Notes: generated by a model not told the origin, from the sequence alone. DNA of 64,000 nt from HNR sp040400085 (GCA_040400085.1 JBBAQX010000005.1:51975-115974); one strand, 5' to 3'; counted from the stretch's first letter, positions 41,717 to 49,692 are shown. Made by a program: numbers and translations.

Positions 41717-42279
41717 AAACGCCGCTTCAGGATATCCACAATGTCCAGCGATATGTCGGCAATACGCTCGCATCCCAGCTCGTCCCACTGCTCCTCCATC
41801 ACCGAAGCAAAGTAACCTGCAATGTCAGCGGCCAATGCAGCCACGGTGTCATTGTTTGGTTTTCCGATTGGTTGCGGCCTGCACCAGAAGTGCGGCGTTG
41901 TCTCTACCGCGGGATGTCCTTCCGGATCCGCGATGTTCAGGTGGTGGAGATACCCGCAGTCAATCAGCTTTTTTTGATACCTACCGGGCAGGTTTGACCA
42001 CCAGCGCTGCGAGTCCCGATCAACCCTAGTCAGGTAAAGCAGCATATCGGCCAGCCTCGTATTGGGCGTTGTCGGCTCAGCCGCAGTAGGAAGCTCCTGC
42101 TTAGCCTGATCTGCAATCAGGCTAAGCAGCGCCTCCTCCACGGAGGTTAACCGAGTGCGCCCCTCGCATCCCGGACAACAGAGCACAACGCCCGGATACA
42201 TACCTGTCTCTAGTCTTCTGAATTCCTTCGGGGCTCCGCACCGGTCACATTTTATTGAAAGCGTTGGCAATGTTTGCAT
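41713..42279 (-). CDS. zinc-ribbon protein upstream of helicase, 188 aa
   Basis: The N terminus contains IKCDRCGAPKEF and LCCPGCEGRT, two CxxC pairs forming a probable zinc ribbon. The rest is helical (DMLLYLTRVDRDSQRWWSN, LAADIAGYFASVMEEQWDE). It is coupled to the DnaB-like helicase by ATGA, so a helicase-loading or primosomal role is conceivable but not shown. ATG at 42277-42279, overlapping the upstream gene by 35 bp. Confidence 0.65.
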   Translation of the reverse strand: MQTLPTLSIKCDRCGAPKEFRRLETGMYPGVVLCCPGCEGRTRLTSVEEALLSLIADQAKQELPTAAEPTTPNTRLADMLLYLTRVDRDSQRWWSNLPGRYQKKLIDCGYLHHLNIADPEGHPAVETTPHFWCRPQPIGKPNNDTVAALAADIAGYFASVMEEQWDELGCERIADISLDIVDILKRRL

Positions 42280-42832
42280 ATGTTAATCCTTTGGTTTGTA
42301 GCCACATGGCTGTTTTTCTGTCGCGCGCCATCAGCTCCAAGAGCTGCGGCGCCATCATCTTCATCGCGTAGCGGTCGAATTTACCAGCCGCAAAAGCGAA
42401 GCGAAACTCCACCGGCACGGACACCATCATGTAAATGTCCCGTCCAGGTTGATCCATGTGCGGAATCGTCCGCTGGTAATCTTCCTCGATCTTGTCCAGC
42501 AGCACCTTCGTGCTGCGCTTCTCAGCCACCACCTCGAACGGAAGCTCAAGGTGGTGGCTGATGGCTTTGGACAAATATTTCACCGACACCAGCATGGTGG
42601 GCAGCGGGCCGTCCGGGTGCTTGTTGCGCCTGGCCCACGCGAAGGCAGCCTCGATCAGCAGCCCGGGATCGATGTCCCAATCCTGCACGAGCAAGGCCAC
42701 CTTCTCCATGTGGGGCCGCAGCGTCACGTTCATCCTCGTCCGGTTCACCTCCGTGCGGGAGCCTGACCTTGCGAGCAGCTTCTCCTTCTGGAGGATGAAG
42801 TGGTCAATGAGTGTTTGTATCAACTGGTCCAT
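42245..42832 (-). CDS. hypothetical protein, 195 aa
   Basis: A helical 195-residue protein starting at ATG 42830-42832. Clear segments include AAFAWARRNKHPDGPLPTM and KYLSKAISHHLELPFEVV. The gene overlaps both neighbours, suggesting one translational unit that includes the zinc-ribbon protein and the helicase. No family is recognised; replication loading would fit the context but is inference. Confidence 0.6.
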   Translation of the reverse strand: MDQLIQTLIDHFILQKEKLLARSGSRTEVNRTRMNVTLRPHMEKVALLVQDWDIDPGLLIEAAFAWARRNKHPDGPLPTMLVSVKYLSKAISHHLELPFEVVAEKRSTKVLLDKIEEDYQRTIPHMDQPGRDIYMMVSVPVEFRFAFAAGKFDRYAMKMMAPQLLELMARDRKTAMWLQTKGLTYANIANAFNKM

Positions 42833-43253
42833 GTGTTCCGTCTTTCCATTCTTCGACTCTTACTGGCGTCGGTCCGTGCGTGTGAGTGGCAGCAAATGCT
42901 TCGGCCTTGAAGCGATCCAAAAACACGCCCAATATGCTGTCGCTGCACGTCGGTGGGTTGTATTCCAGAACCAAGAATATTGACGACGTCGGCTCCGGCG
43001 GAGCTTTCGCGGAAGACGGCAGAATGCGCCCGCAGTTGCGGCGCTCCTCGGTCGCGTGCGTAGGCTCCTCATACAGCGTCAGATGCCTGGGCGCGACGTG
43101 CAGCGTGCGGCCGAGCAGCATGGCCATCCCATCCTGTGTCACTTTCTCTAAGCGATAAGGGCCGTGGGCGGGTAGCTCCCGTATCATCTTACGTCCGGGA
43201 TCAGTGCTCATCACCATCCGTCCCAAGTTCTTGCGTGCTTCTTCGATGTTCAT
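42804..43253 (-). CDS. hypothetical protein, 149 aa
   Basis: Starts at ATG 43251-43253 and overlaps the next gene by 29 bp. The N-terminal half has beta-like stretches (GPYRLEKVTQDGMAMLLG), and the C-terminal half is more helical and acidic. No family is recognised. It lies in the run of coupled small genes between the methyltransferase and the replication helicase. Confidence 0.58.
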   Translation of the reverse strand: MNIEEARKNLGRMVMSTDPGRKMIRELPAHGPYRLEKVTQDGMAMLLGRTLHVAPRHLTLYEEPTHATEERRNCGRILPSSAKAPPEPTSSIFLVLEYNPPTCSDSILGVFLDRFKAEAFAATHTHGPTPVRVEEWKDGTHGPVDTNTH

Positions 43254-43523
43254 TTAATACTGCTTTAATGGTAGAGCCATGCGGGCTGCCCAGTGTGGGG
43301 TGTCCGGCCATTTTGGGAGTCCACCGTTGGCGTCGACCCAGTCGTGAAAGCGTTCGCGGACTTCGCGTATGCTTCCGATGAACGGACCCTCCGCTGGGTA
43401 GGCGCCGAAACTGGCGGCATGTTCCAGCCACTGTTCGGTGGCGCTGCAGACGTAGCTGTTGCCATTGGTTACCAGCACGGAGTCCACGGCATACATCAGC
43501 AGGCTGCGAGCAAGTTCACTCAT
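43254..43523 (-). CDS. hypothetical protein, 89 aa
   Basis: The ATG at 43521-43523 overlaps the upstream small gene by 8 bp. The product contains hydrophobic and aromatic patches (LLMYAVDSVLV, DWVDANGGLPKWPDTPHW) but no recognised domain. Its stop directly abuts the next start. The open frame that extends upstream belongs to the neighbouring gene's shadow. Confidence 0.58.
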   Translation of the reverse strand: MSELARSLLMYAVDSVLVTNGNSYVCSATEQWLEHAASFGAYPAEGPFIGSIREVRERFHDWVDANGGLPKWPDTPHWAARMALPLKQY

Positions 43524-43701
43524 CTTCGTCCTCCTCCACTTCCGGGTCCTCGAAGTCGCGGTAGCATCCGTCGCACTCCACATCGGCGTCCCATTCGATG
43601 CGGCTGATCAGGTCCTCCAGTTTGCGGTTCGCCTCGTCGGCGTCCTTGGCCTGGATGGTGAATGTGCGTTCAAATTTGATCTTTTGTTTGTATTCCGGCA
43701 T
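43516..43701 (-). CDS. small acidic protein, 61 aa
   Basis: Starts at ATG 43699-43701. The sequence begins with beta strands (KIKFERTFTIQAKDADEAN), the common small-protein pattern in which strands lead into an Asp/Glu-Ala helix, and ends in an acidic tail with two Cys. It overlaps both neighbours. No function is known. Confidence 0.58.
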   Translation of the reverse strand: MPEYKQKIKFERTFTIQAKDADEANRKLEDLISRIEWDADVECDGCYRDFEDPEVEEDEDE

Positions 43702-44008
43702 GTTCCTGTTGTTCTGGTTTTTCCCACGCCCCCTCCGCGGAGTAAGCGCATGTTACACGCTCCATCGGCACACTCTCCGTCCACCAGGCATCGCCGAAAG
43801 CGTTGTGGTGGTCGGGTAGCTTGCTGGGAGGACTCACTGGCCACACCTCCATGATCACCTTCCGCCCGGTTCGCATGGCCCAAGCCATGGCTCCGGTGAT
43901 GGTGTCGAATCCGCGGACAGGACCGTTGATGCGGCCCGTCTGGCGATACTGCTTGGCCTTGCGGCCGGTGGTCACGTGGAACAACTTAGTAGGGGAGTTG
44001 TAGCTCAT
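43670..44008 (-). CDS. hypothetical phage protein, 112 aa
   Basis: The ATG at 44006-44008 lies within the end of the methyltransferase gene. The N-terminal part (LFHVTTGRKAKQYRQTGRI, GPVRGFDTITGAMAWAM) fits a small phage family that I have seen annotated only as hypothetical, with some resemblance to proteins that handle nucleotides or ADP-ribose-like ligands. The C terminus is acidic and disordered. Confidence 0.62.
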   Translation of the reverse strand: MSYNSPTKLFHVTTGRKAKQYRQTGRINGPVRGFDTITGAMAWAMRTGRKVIMEVWPVSPPSKLPDHHNAFGDAWWTESVPMERVTCAYSAEGAWEKPEQQEHAGIQTKDQI

Positions 44009-45752
44009 GTTCGATTTCCATGTATGCTGCGACAAACTTCGCGGCGAGTGGTGCGACAATCGCATTACCGTATCCACGCAGCCTCATCGGGCGCCCTTCC
44101 GCGGTTTGATTAACTTCCTCGATGCTCGGATCGCCGACAGGCACCATTCCTCTGGGTAGCCCATCAACCAGCGGCTGAAGGCCGGATTTAATACGCCGCG
44201 CTTTGCCGTCGGTACACTGGAGGAGTTCGAAGTCAGTCCAAGCGTTGCTTCGCAGTTCAGGGGAAGCGAGTTCCTCTCGAACTGCGACGGACCCGCATTG
44301 TTCGCCGCATCCTGCACCGTAGGGGTGGCCCAGCCGGTGATAAAGACCTGACTGTCTTCCGTCTTGCCCAGCCTCGCTACACTGGTCAGGGTGTCGCACA
44401 CGCCCCTGCTCACTCTTTCCCCTGAGCTCTCCGAGTCCTCCGCTCTCGGAGTCGGCCAACCTCCCATCTGCGCCACCGTCTGCAGGTCCTTCCCTCCCTG
44501 GCGCGTAGCCGTATCGCTCGGACCGGTGGTGTTGGTCGCCTTCGGGGAGGGCCAGCCCACCAGCTGCGGGATGTTCTGCGGCGTCATCCTCGGTCTCTCT
44601 CCGCCGTGATTCTTGCCGCGGTTTGTCCCGTTGTTGGGACCCTGACACACCTGCGGGGTCGGCCAGCCCATCAAAGACGTTGTAAGCCTCAGCGAATCGT
44701 TGTTCCCTGCAGCGTTGTTCCCATTCTGCGCGGGGGTGCCCGCCATGGGAGTGGGCCGCCCCCCCAATGTCTGCGGCGTGATTAGCTCCTCCTTCAGGAG
44801 AGCAGTCACCCGCGCCTGTATCGCTTCCTCCTTGGTGGTAAACGATCCCAACCATTGGAACTTCTTGTTGATCCAAAGGCATACTACCCATCGGCGTCTC
44901 CCCTTGGGTATCGTCACACCGCTCGTTGATAGGGCGCGATTGTGATTGCTCTCCGATTGGGTCACTGCTCTCAGGTTTATCTTGCGATTGTCCAGCCTGA
45001 TCCTGTTTATGTGATCCGTAATGATTCCAGACCCCTTCTCCAAGCCGAGAATCAGACGGTGCATGTAAACATTCCCTTGTCGAGTGTTCCGGTAAGCATA
45101 CCCCGCTTTGTGCAACTTCCATTTCCACTGATTTAGATGTTGGAAGTCCTCGCTGTCCACCAGACATTCCGCCCCGGAAGATAGTAGTATCGTGCGCGAC
45201 CCAGAAAATCCGCTGTCGGATGTGGGGAGCTCCGATGATGATGGGTTCCCACTCATCCTGATCTCCGCGCACAAACCGTCCTTCGCCGTGCGTGCCCGCG
45301 CACGGAGCGCAAAGATCGACGGCTGTTGCGGCATATCCCAGCTCTTGCAGGTCCAGACATACTCGGGGGAGCCAGTCGCTCCTCGCAAGCTTGCTAGACA
45401 CTTGTTCGCCAAAAAGTACTGGAGGGCGGCACTCGCGGACAAGGCGCTCGAACACGGGCCAGAGGTGTCGCTCGTCCTTGATTCCGAGCTGCTTTCCGGC
45501 CACACTGAATCCTTGGCAGGGTAGGCTGGCAGTCCAGCAAGGTCTGTCGTGAGCCCATCCGGCGAGCTGGAGGGCTCTACTCCACCCAGATACTCCGGCA
45601 AACCAGTGACACTGTGTGAAACCCTTGACGTCGCTTGGTGTGACTTCTTTGATCGATCTGTCATCTACTTCTCCCGGTGGTATAATTTTGTCTTCTATGA
45701 GTTGTCGTATCCATGCTGCTGAATGTTTGCAGTTATCGTTGTAGTAATTCAT
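43986..45752 (-). CDS. DNA cytosine-5 methyltransferase with internal HNH-containing insertion
   Basis: The 588-residue frame has C5-methyltransferase motif I WFAGVSGWSRALQLAGW, the catalytic motif IV LPCQGFSVAG, motif VI as FGEQV, motif VIII APHIRQRIFWVA, and the C-terminal motif X LRGYGNAIVAPLAAKFVA in the same frame. Between motif VIII and the target-recognition part an HNH endonuclease segment has been inserted (read in another frame) without closing this one. The ATG at 45750-45752 overlaps the upstream stop as ATGA. The enzyme would methylate phage DNA, perhaps against host restriction. A second gene overlaps it fully. Confidence 0.8.
   Translation of the reverse strand: MNYYNDNCKHSAAWIRQLIEDKIIPPGEVDDRSIKEVTPSDVKGFTQCHWFAGVSGWSRALQLAGWAHDRPCWTASLPCQGFSVAGKQLGIKDERHLWPVFERLVRECRPPVLFGEQVSSKLARSDWLPRVCLDLQELGYAATAVDLCAPCAGTHGEGRFVRGDQDEWEPIIIGAPHIRQRIFWVAHDTTIFRGGMSGGQRGLPTSKSVEMEVAQSGVCLPEHSTRECLHAPSDSRLGEGVWNHYGSHKQDQAGQSQDKPESSDPIGEQSQSRPINERCDDTQGETPMGSMPLDQQEVPMVGIVYHQGGSDTGAGDCSPEGGANHAADIGGAAHSHGGHPRAEWEQRCREQRFAEAYNVFDGLADPAGVSGSQQRDKPRQESRRRETEDDAAEHPAAGGLALPEGDQHHRSERYGYAPGREGPADGGADGRLADSESGGLGELRGKSEQGRVRHPDQCSEAGQDGRQSGLYHRLGHPYGAGCGEQCGSVAVREELASPELRSNAWTDFELLQCTDGKARRIKSGLQPLVDGLPRGMVPVGDPSIEEVNQTAEGRPMRLRGYGNAIVAPLAAKFVAAYMEIEHELQLPY
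44084..45664 (-). CDS. overlapping-frame protein with HNH/AP2-type endonuclease domain
   Basis: This 526-residue frame lies entirely inside the methyltransferase gene, shifted by one base. It starts at ATG 45662-45664 with a good ribosome site (GGGAG, seven bases upstream). The ends (GWPTP repeats, LNPAFSRWLMGYPEEW near the C terminus) match a widespread protein type seen overlapping phage cytosine methyltransferases, sometimes mislabelled as the methyltransferase itself. Residues 157-295 are an HNH endonuclease with an AP2-like arm. Two overlapping proteins from one stretch is unusual; both frames look conserved in style. Confidence 0.7.
   Translation of the reverse strand: MTDRSKKSHQATSRVSHSVTGLPEYLGGVEPSSSPDGLTTDLAGLPAYPAKDSVWPESSSESRTSDTSGPCSSALSASAALQYFLANKCLASLRGATGSPEYVWTCKSWDMPQQPSIFALRARARTAKDGLCAEIRMSGNPSSSELPTSDSGFSGSRTILLSSGAECLVDSEDFQHLNQWKWKLHKAGYAYRNTRQGNVYMHRLILGLEKGSGIITDHINRIRLDNRKINLRAVTQSESNHNRALSTSGVTIPKGRRRWVVCLWINKKFQWLGSFTTKEEAIQARVTALLKEELITPQTLGGRPTPMAGTPAQNGNNAAGNNDSLRLTTSLMGWPTPQVCQGPNNGTNRGKNHGGERPRMTPQNIPQLVGWPSPKATNTTGPSDTATRQGGKDLQTVAQMGGWPTPRAEDSESSGERVSRGVCDTLTSVARLGKTEDSQVFITGWATPTVQDAANNAGPSQFERNSLPLNCEATLGLTSNSSSVPTAKRGVLNPAFSRWLMGYPEEWCLSAIRASRKLIKPRKGAR
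44780..45196 (-). mobile_element. HNH/AP2 homing endonuclease segment inserted in methyltransferase locus
   Basis: In the overlapping frame the segment reads CLVDSEDFQHLNQWKWKLHK, GYAYRNTRQGNVYMHRLI, then DHINRIRLDNRKINLRAVT and a C-terminal WLGSFTTKEEAIQARV. This is the usual order of free-standing HNH endonucleases with an AP2-type arm: strand-rich N terminus, MHR, DHIN..LDNR and the AP2 tail. It breaks methyltransferase similarity just after motif VIII (FWVAHD), and similarity resumes in the recognition part. The methyltransferase frame stays open across it. Confidence 0.78.
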
Positions 45753-46036
45753 TTCCAATTCTCTGGTGTCGGCTTCCTGCCTATCATCTGCTTGCCTTTT
45801 CCAGCGTCCACCATCCTCATGGCTTCTTCCTCGGTGATCACCGGGCGGTCGTAGTCCCAGCGTGTGGAGCTATATGAGTTGTCGGAGTCTGGTCCGTAGC
45901 TGAATACCACGCTCAGGAAGTCTCCCACTCCAACAGACACGTGTCCGCACCCAAACTTCTTCCTCCAGCACTTGTAGTTGAGTGAACGATTACCGTCCCA
46001 CTCGGTCAGCTCCCACTCGTGTTTATTTTTACTCAT
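45749..46036 (-). CDS. hypothetical protein, 95 aa
   Basis: The ATG at 46034-46036 follows the next upstream gene by 6 bp, and the stop overlaps the methyltransferase start as ATGA. The sequence has two Cys (YKCWRKKFGCGHV) and acidic and aromatic patches. The gene may encode a small partner of the methyltransferase, but only the coupling supports that. Confidence 0.6.
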   Translation of the reverse strand: MSKNKHEWELTEWDGNRSLNYKCWRKKFGCGHVSVGVGDFLSVVFSYGPDSDNSYSSTRWDYDRPVITEEEAMRMVDAGKGKQMIGRKPTPENWK

Positions 46037-46042
46037 AGGATT

Positions 46043-46288
46043 TTAATCGTCGTAGTATGTCTCACCCGTGGCGGCGTCGCTGACTGTTAATGCGGAGGGG
46101 CGCTTCCAGTCAATACAGTCGTCATGGTCGCTATCTAGATCGATCTCCTCCCACTTCTCGCCATCGAGGGTGTAGTGCAGCGTGTCCCACTTCACGTAGC
46201 ATTCCTTGATGTCTTCCCACTTCTCAATGGGCAGGTCCACGGTGGCGACGGGAGAGCAATAAAGCGTTGTTTGTATATTTAGTCTCAT
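46043..46288 (-). CDS. hypothetical protein, 81 aa
   Basis: The ATG at 46286-46288 (MRLNIQTTLY) is used in place of an upstream GTG. The product is an acidic, strand-rich small protein (KWDTLHYTLDGEKWEEIDL). It follows a 140-bp stretch after the helicase with no convincing gene. No family is recognised. Confidence 0.58.
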   Translation of the reverse strand: MRLNIQTTLYCSPVATVDLPIEKWEDIKECYVKWDTLHYTLDGEKWEEIDLDSDHDDCIDWKRPSALTVSDAATGETYYDD

Positions 46289-46431
46289 TTTTGAATGTAG
46301 TTGATACTTCAGGATGTATGCGGCGGAGTAGGCCCACAGACCCACTTCATCTTCCGCGCCCGCGCACTACCCGCATTGTCTGCGTTTCTAGGATCTTGGG
46401 GTGTCTGAACAGCATACCGGCCGTTACGATT

Positions 46432-48846
46432 TTACTCGTTGTATGCTCCTCTCATGATGTCATGGGCCTGCTCGGCCCTCTCCACGAATACGACGTCGTA
46501 TCCGATCTCCTCGTATGCCTTGTGCCTAGCCCAGCTCTCCCCGACGATACCTTGGTATGGCGGGTGGGATCTGGTATCCGCTTCGGCATCCCGACACTCA
46601 AAGATGAAATCGATCATCACGCCGTAGTTCTTGCCTGGGCGGCATTGTAGCAACCGCCCGGGCTTCTGGATGGCGGTAGTGTTGGCTCCTCCGCCGGCGA
46701 GGTTGATGACCACCTTCAGGTCAGGGAAGGTGATTCCCTGCACATAAATGTTCGACGCCAGCACGCGCACCAACTCCCCGGATGCAATCCGATCAGTGAT
46801 GGCATCCCGCTCCTTGTCTTTCATCCGCTTGGCCATGGCGATGGTGCCATGGGTAGGGAACGCATGCTCCATGTAGAACTCGGCCTGCTTCTCGTTACTG
46901 ATGAAGGCCATAGTCTGCCAATCGGCCGGGATGATCTCGTCCACCAGCTGCTTCACCAGCTTCGCCGCTTTGGACGACTGATGTAGCAGGCGCTTGTAGA
47001 CGACATCCCGCTCTACTCGATTCCCGGGGATCGTGTCCTTTGAGAACGGAATCTTGATCATCATCACCTTCAGCGGACTCACGGCCCCTAGGGCGACTCC
47101 CTCCTTGTAGGAGACGTTGACCAGCACAGGACCAATCAAGCCTTCGATGAGCCGGTCCTTCTTGTCGAAGCGACCGGTGAGCGTCGCGCCGAAGCCATAC
47201 TTCCTGGCCTTCTCGAACGCGGCCAGCTTGGGCAGTCGCTCGTCGGAGACGACAGCATGACAGTTACCCACGACGACTGGTTTTCCTCTGCGCCTGACGA
47301 TAATGTTGCCCGTAGGGACTCTCACGCAGTAAACCTTACCCCTATAAGGTGAGGTGGTTTTCCTTAGCGACTGCGTACCTGCGGTCATTTTGCTGATATC
47401 GATAAACAGGCGATACACGTCGGAAAAGTTCTCGCTGCGATCGTCGACTTGCACAGTCATGTTGGATTTGTATCCGGCCAACACACAGACGCTCTGCATG
47501 AAATCTACGTTCTCTTTCACTGTGCAGGAATAATACCAGGAAGTTTCGGAGTGTAGATGGCCGTCCCAGAGCATTGCTGCTTCGACTATTGATCGGGCCT
47601 TATCGAAACTGAGCTCGCTGATATCGAAATGGTCATACAACGACTTAGAGACGTCCGTGAGGCCCTTCACCATAAACCTACGCGCCGGTTTGAGTTTTCT
47701 GTGAGGGTCACCCTTCACTTCGTTCCACTCGAACTCTCCACATGACATAAGCTCCAGAAATGCATTGATCTTCCTCTCCTTGCTGAAGCTGAAGGACCAG
47801 GAAGTGACACCGTCGGACTGTCTGTGATGCAGCGAGCCGTCGGCCTGAAGCATGAGTATCAAGCGCTCCCTCGGTGTGAGCTCCGCAGGACCGACAAATT
47901 TACTCATCCCGGCCACGGGCATACTGATGGTACTTCTGAATTTAATTTTCTCCACACTTCTCTTAAACCAACCCCCGCCCTCGCGCACCACCATTTCGTG
48001 CCCAGGAGTCATTGTGAGGTCGCACAATTTATCGCTACGCACGGTGACGAGGTCGCCGTCGTAGTCTTTGCAGATGAAGGCGTCTGGCTTCGCGAAACTT
48101 ATCGAGTCGTCCAGAAGGTCGTATTGCGCGCAGACTGCGCCCGCGCTCAGCGCATCGAACCGCACAAATCCATCACTGGTGAGTAGCTCTATATCTGGAG
48201 TGAAGCACTCGTCAATGATGAGGAGGTCAGTATCTGCGGCGTCCATCTTGTCCATCGAGTCCATCGAGCAGATCGTGATGTCTGGTCCCTGCACCTTGTG
48301 CTTGCTGCCGGTGTAGATACCGCGGACGTCCCGGTGCGGGAGCGTCTCAGTCATGTGGTCAAATAGCTGTTTACAAAGTGAGACTCCGGGCGCGATGATG
48401 ACGGTGCGCGCATTGGGAAATGCCCTGCATAACGCACTCATTCCAAACGATTTACCAAATCTTGTTACCGCGCCGATCAGCCCGGAGTTTCCATCCATCA
48501 GCGCGGTCATGATCCACAGCTTTTGGAACGCGCGCAGTCCCATGCAGGCCTGCAACAGATTCGGCTGCCCCACCAAGTTCTCTCTCTCGTCCCGCACGGT
48601 CACCGTGTGCTTGGCCTTCTCCAGGTGCTCCTTCAGCGATCGCCAGAACCCCTGGTAGCTTCTCAGCCCGGCGACACCGTCTCCCACCACACAGGGCGAG
48701 AACATGTCGGCCTTTAGATTTTCGAATGTTGTGCGTCCGTTGGCTTTGTTCATCGCCCTGTAACTCAGGGTGAGAAACTTACGCACTTCCTTACTATCCG
48801 GGACCACGGTCATGGCTCCCTCGTCTCTTACGATGATGTAGTGCAT
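46432..48846 (-). CDS. superfamily 2 DNA helicase with intein in the DExH box
   Basis: The exteins form an SF2 helicase: a Walker A-like loop GAVTRFGKSFGMSALC, strand TVIIAPGVSLCKQL, motif II interrupted by the intein (DLLIIDE, then CHAVVSDE, giving DECH), motif III GFGATLTGRF, and the second RecA domain with VLASNIYVQGITFPDLKVVI and IQKPGRLLQCRPGK (motif VI). This resembles UvsW-like helicases. The ATG at 48844-48846 (MHYIIVRDEG) is chosen over an upstream alternative. Length 804 residues including the 315-residue intein. It would remodel replication or recombination intermediates. Confidence 0.85.
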   Translation of the reverse strand: MHYIIVRDEGAMTVVPDSKEVRKFLTLSYRAMNKANGRTTFENLKADMFSPCVVGDGVAGLRSYQGFWRSLKEHLEKAKHTVTVRDERENLVGQPNLLQACMGLRAFQKLWIMTALMDGNSGLIGAVTRFGKSFGMSALCRAFPNARTVIIAPGVSLCKQLFDHMTETLPHRDVRGIYTGSKHKVQGPDITICSMDSMDKMDAADTDLLIIDECFTPDIELLTSDGFVRFDALSAGAVCAQYDLLDDSISFAKPDAFICKDYDGDLVTVRSDKLCDLTMTPGHEMVVREGGGWFKRSVEKIKFRSTISMPVAGMSKFVGPAELTPRERLILMLQADGSLHHRQSDGVTSWSFSFSKERKINAFLELMSCGEFEWNEVKGDPHRKLKPARRFMVKGLTDVSKSLYDHFDISELSFDKARSIVEAAMLWDGHLHSETSWYYSCTVKENVDFMQSVCVLAGYKSNMTVQVDDRSENFSDVYRLFIDISKMTAGTQSLRKTTSPYRGKVYCVRVPTGNIIVRRRGKPVVVGNCHAVVSDERLPKLAAFEKARKYGFGATLTGRFDKKDRLIEGLIGPVLVNVSYKEGVALGAVSPLKVMMIKIPFSKDTIPGNRVERDVVYKRLLHQSSKAAKLVKQLVDEIIPADWQTMAFISNEKQAEFYMEHAFPTHGTIAMAKRMKDKERDAITDRIASGELVRVLASNIYVQGITFPDLKVVINLAGGGANTTAIQKPGRLLQCRPGKNYGVMIDFIFECRDAEADTRSHPPYQGIVGESWARHKAYEEIGYDVVFVERAEQAHDIMRGAYNE
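47263..48207 (-). mobile_element. intein with LAGLIDADG-type region in helicase DExH motif
   Basis: The intein starts at Cys (CFTPDIELLTSDGFVRF, block A), contains block B CDLTMTPGHEMVV and a LAGLIDADG-like ERLILMLQADGSLH, and ends VYCVRVPTGNIIVRRRG...VVVGN before the +1 Cys. Splicing restores DECH in motif II. As in the RNA polymerase intein the penultimate residue is Gly rather than His. Insertion in the ATPase motif of a helicase is a typical homing site. Confidence 0.87.
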
Positions 48847-48848
48847 GT

Positions 48849-49181
48849 TTAGTATTGGCGGTATCCTCCGCAGGTGCGCCACAGCTGAATGTCCAGCTTG
48901 CAGCTTTCGATGCCTTTCAGGTCTTTGTCGGTCACGCCGAACTTATCCAAGTATTCATCGAAGTTGGCTTCGATGGTGTCGGCGATCGTTCTGCACGTGG
49001 CGGCCTTGATGCGGTCGCCGTCATTGTAGCCGCTCATCTCCGACGTATCCACACCGTGCGCATTTAGGAAGTGATACAGCGCCGCCCAGCCGCCGATACT
49101 GTATTTCTCCCACCTGATTGTTCCGTCCTCGCGCCGAGGCGCATCCTTCGAAGGCCGTTGCGGCTTCAAGTCCATTCCCAT
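48849..49181 (-). CDS. hypothetical protein, 110 aa
   Basis: Starts at ATG 49179-49181 and ends 2 bp before the helicase start. The N terminus is basic and polar; the rest is helical and acidic with several Cys (ATCRTIADTIEANFDEYL, LDIQLWRTCGGY). It may be a helicase partner, but this rests only on position. Confidence 0.6.
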   Translation of the reverse strand: MGMDLKPQRPSKDAPRREDGTIRWEKYSIGGWAALYHFLNAHGVDTSEMSGYNDGDRIKAATCRTIADTIEANFDEYLDKFGVTDKDLKGIESCKLDIQLWRTCGGYRQY

Positions 49182-49185
49182 AATT

Positions 49186-49692
49186 TTAAGTTTTGTTTAA
49201 TTTGAACCTACCGTAAAGGTAGGCATGTCCCCACTCCGACATACCAAGATGCTCGCCGATATGATCGAGCATGGCGTCGAAATCATCTTCATCCGGCGGC
49301 CTTGAGAACCGACCATTACCGTCCCCACCCGGGGGCAGGTGCTTCGAGAGAGTAAACTCCCACTTCAGCACCTGCCCTGTAGGGAGGGATTCGAATCCCT
49401 CCTTCTCCAGCGGTCCGCCTCCGCGCCTGTAAGTGCGGAAATAGGTCGAGGTCTTGCTGACCGTGTAGTAGCGTGACGGGATGATCGCCGTCAAAGCGAC
49501 ATCACCCAACCCAAGGGCGTCCCGGGCCTCAAGGAATGCCCACGTCCAGCGCTTCAGAGGTGTCGCGATGTGGACGCCCTCGACGCCTTTGACTTGGACC
49601 TTATCGAACTCCTTCCGCGGCTGGGCGCCTTTCGTATTCAGGCGGGCTCCCAGCAGCGGGGACAACAACTTCACATCTCGTGTAATCAACAT
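49186..49692 (-). CDS. hypothetical protein, 168 aa
   Basis: The ATG at 49690-49692 precedes a globular protein with a central basic, aromatic stretch (SRYYTVSKTSTYFRTYRR) and a C-terminal part with acidic and hydrophobic alternation (DDFDAMLDHIGEHLGMSEW, YGRF). This pattern occurs in other phage proteins of unknown function. No catalytic motif is apparent. Confidence 0.6.
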   Translation of the reverse strand: MLITRDVKLLSPLLGARLNTKGAQPRKEFDKVQVKGVEGVHIATPLKRWTWAFLEARDALGLGDVALTAIIPSRYYTVSKTSTYFRTYRRGGGPLEKEGFESLPTGQVLKWEFTLSKHLPPGGDGNGRFSRPPDEDDFDAMLDHIGEHLGMSEWGHAYLYGRFKLNKT

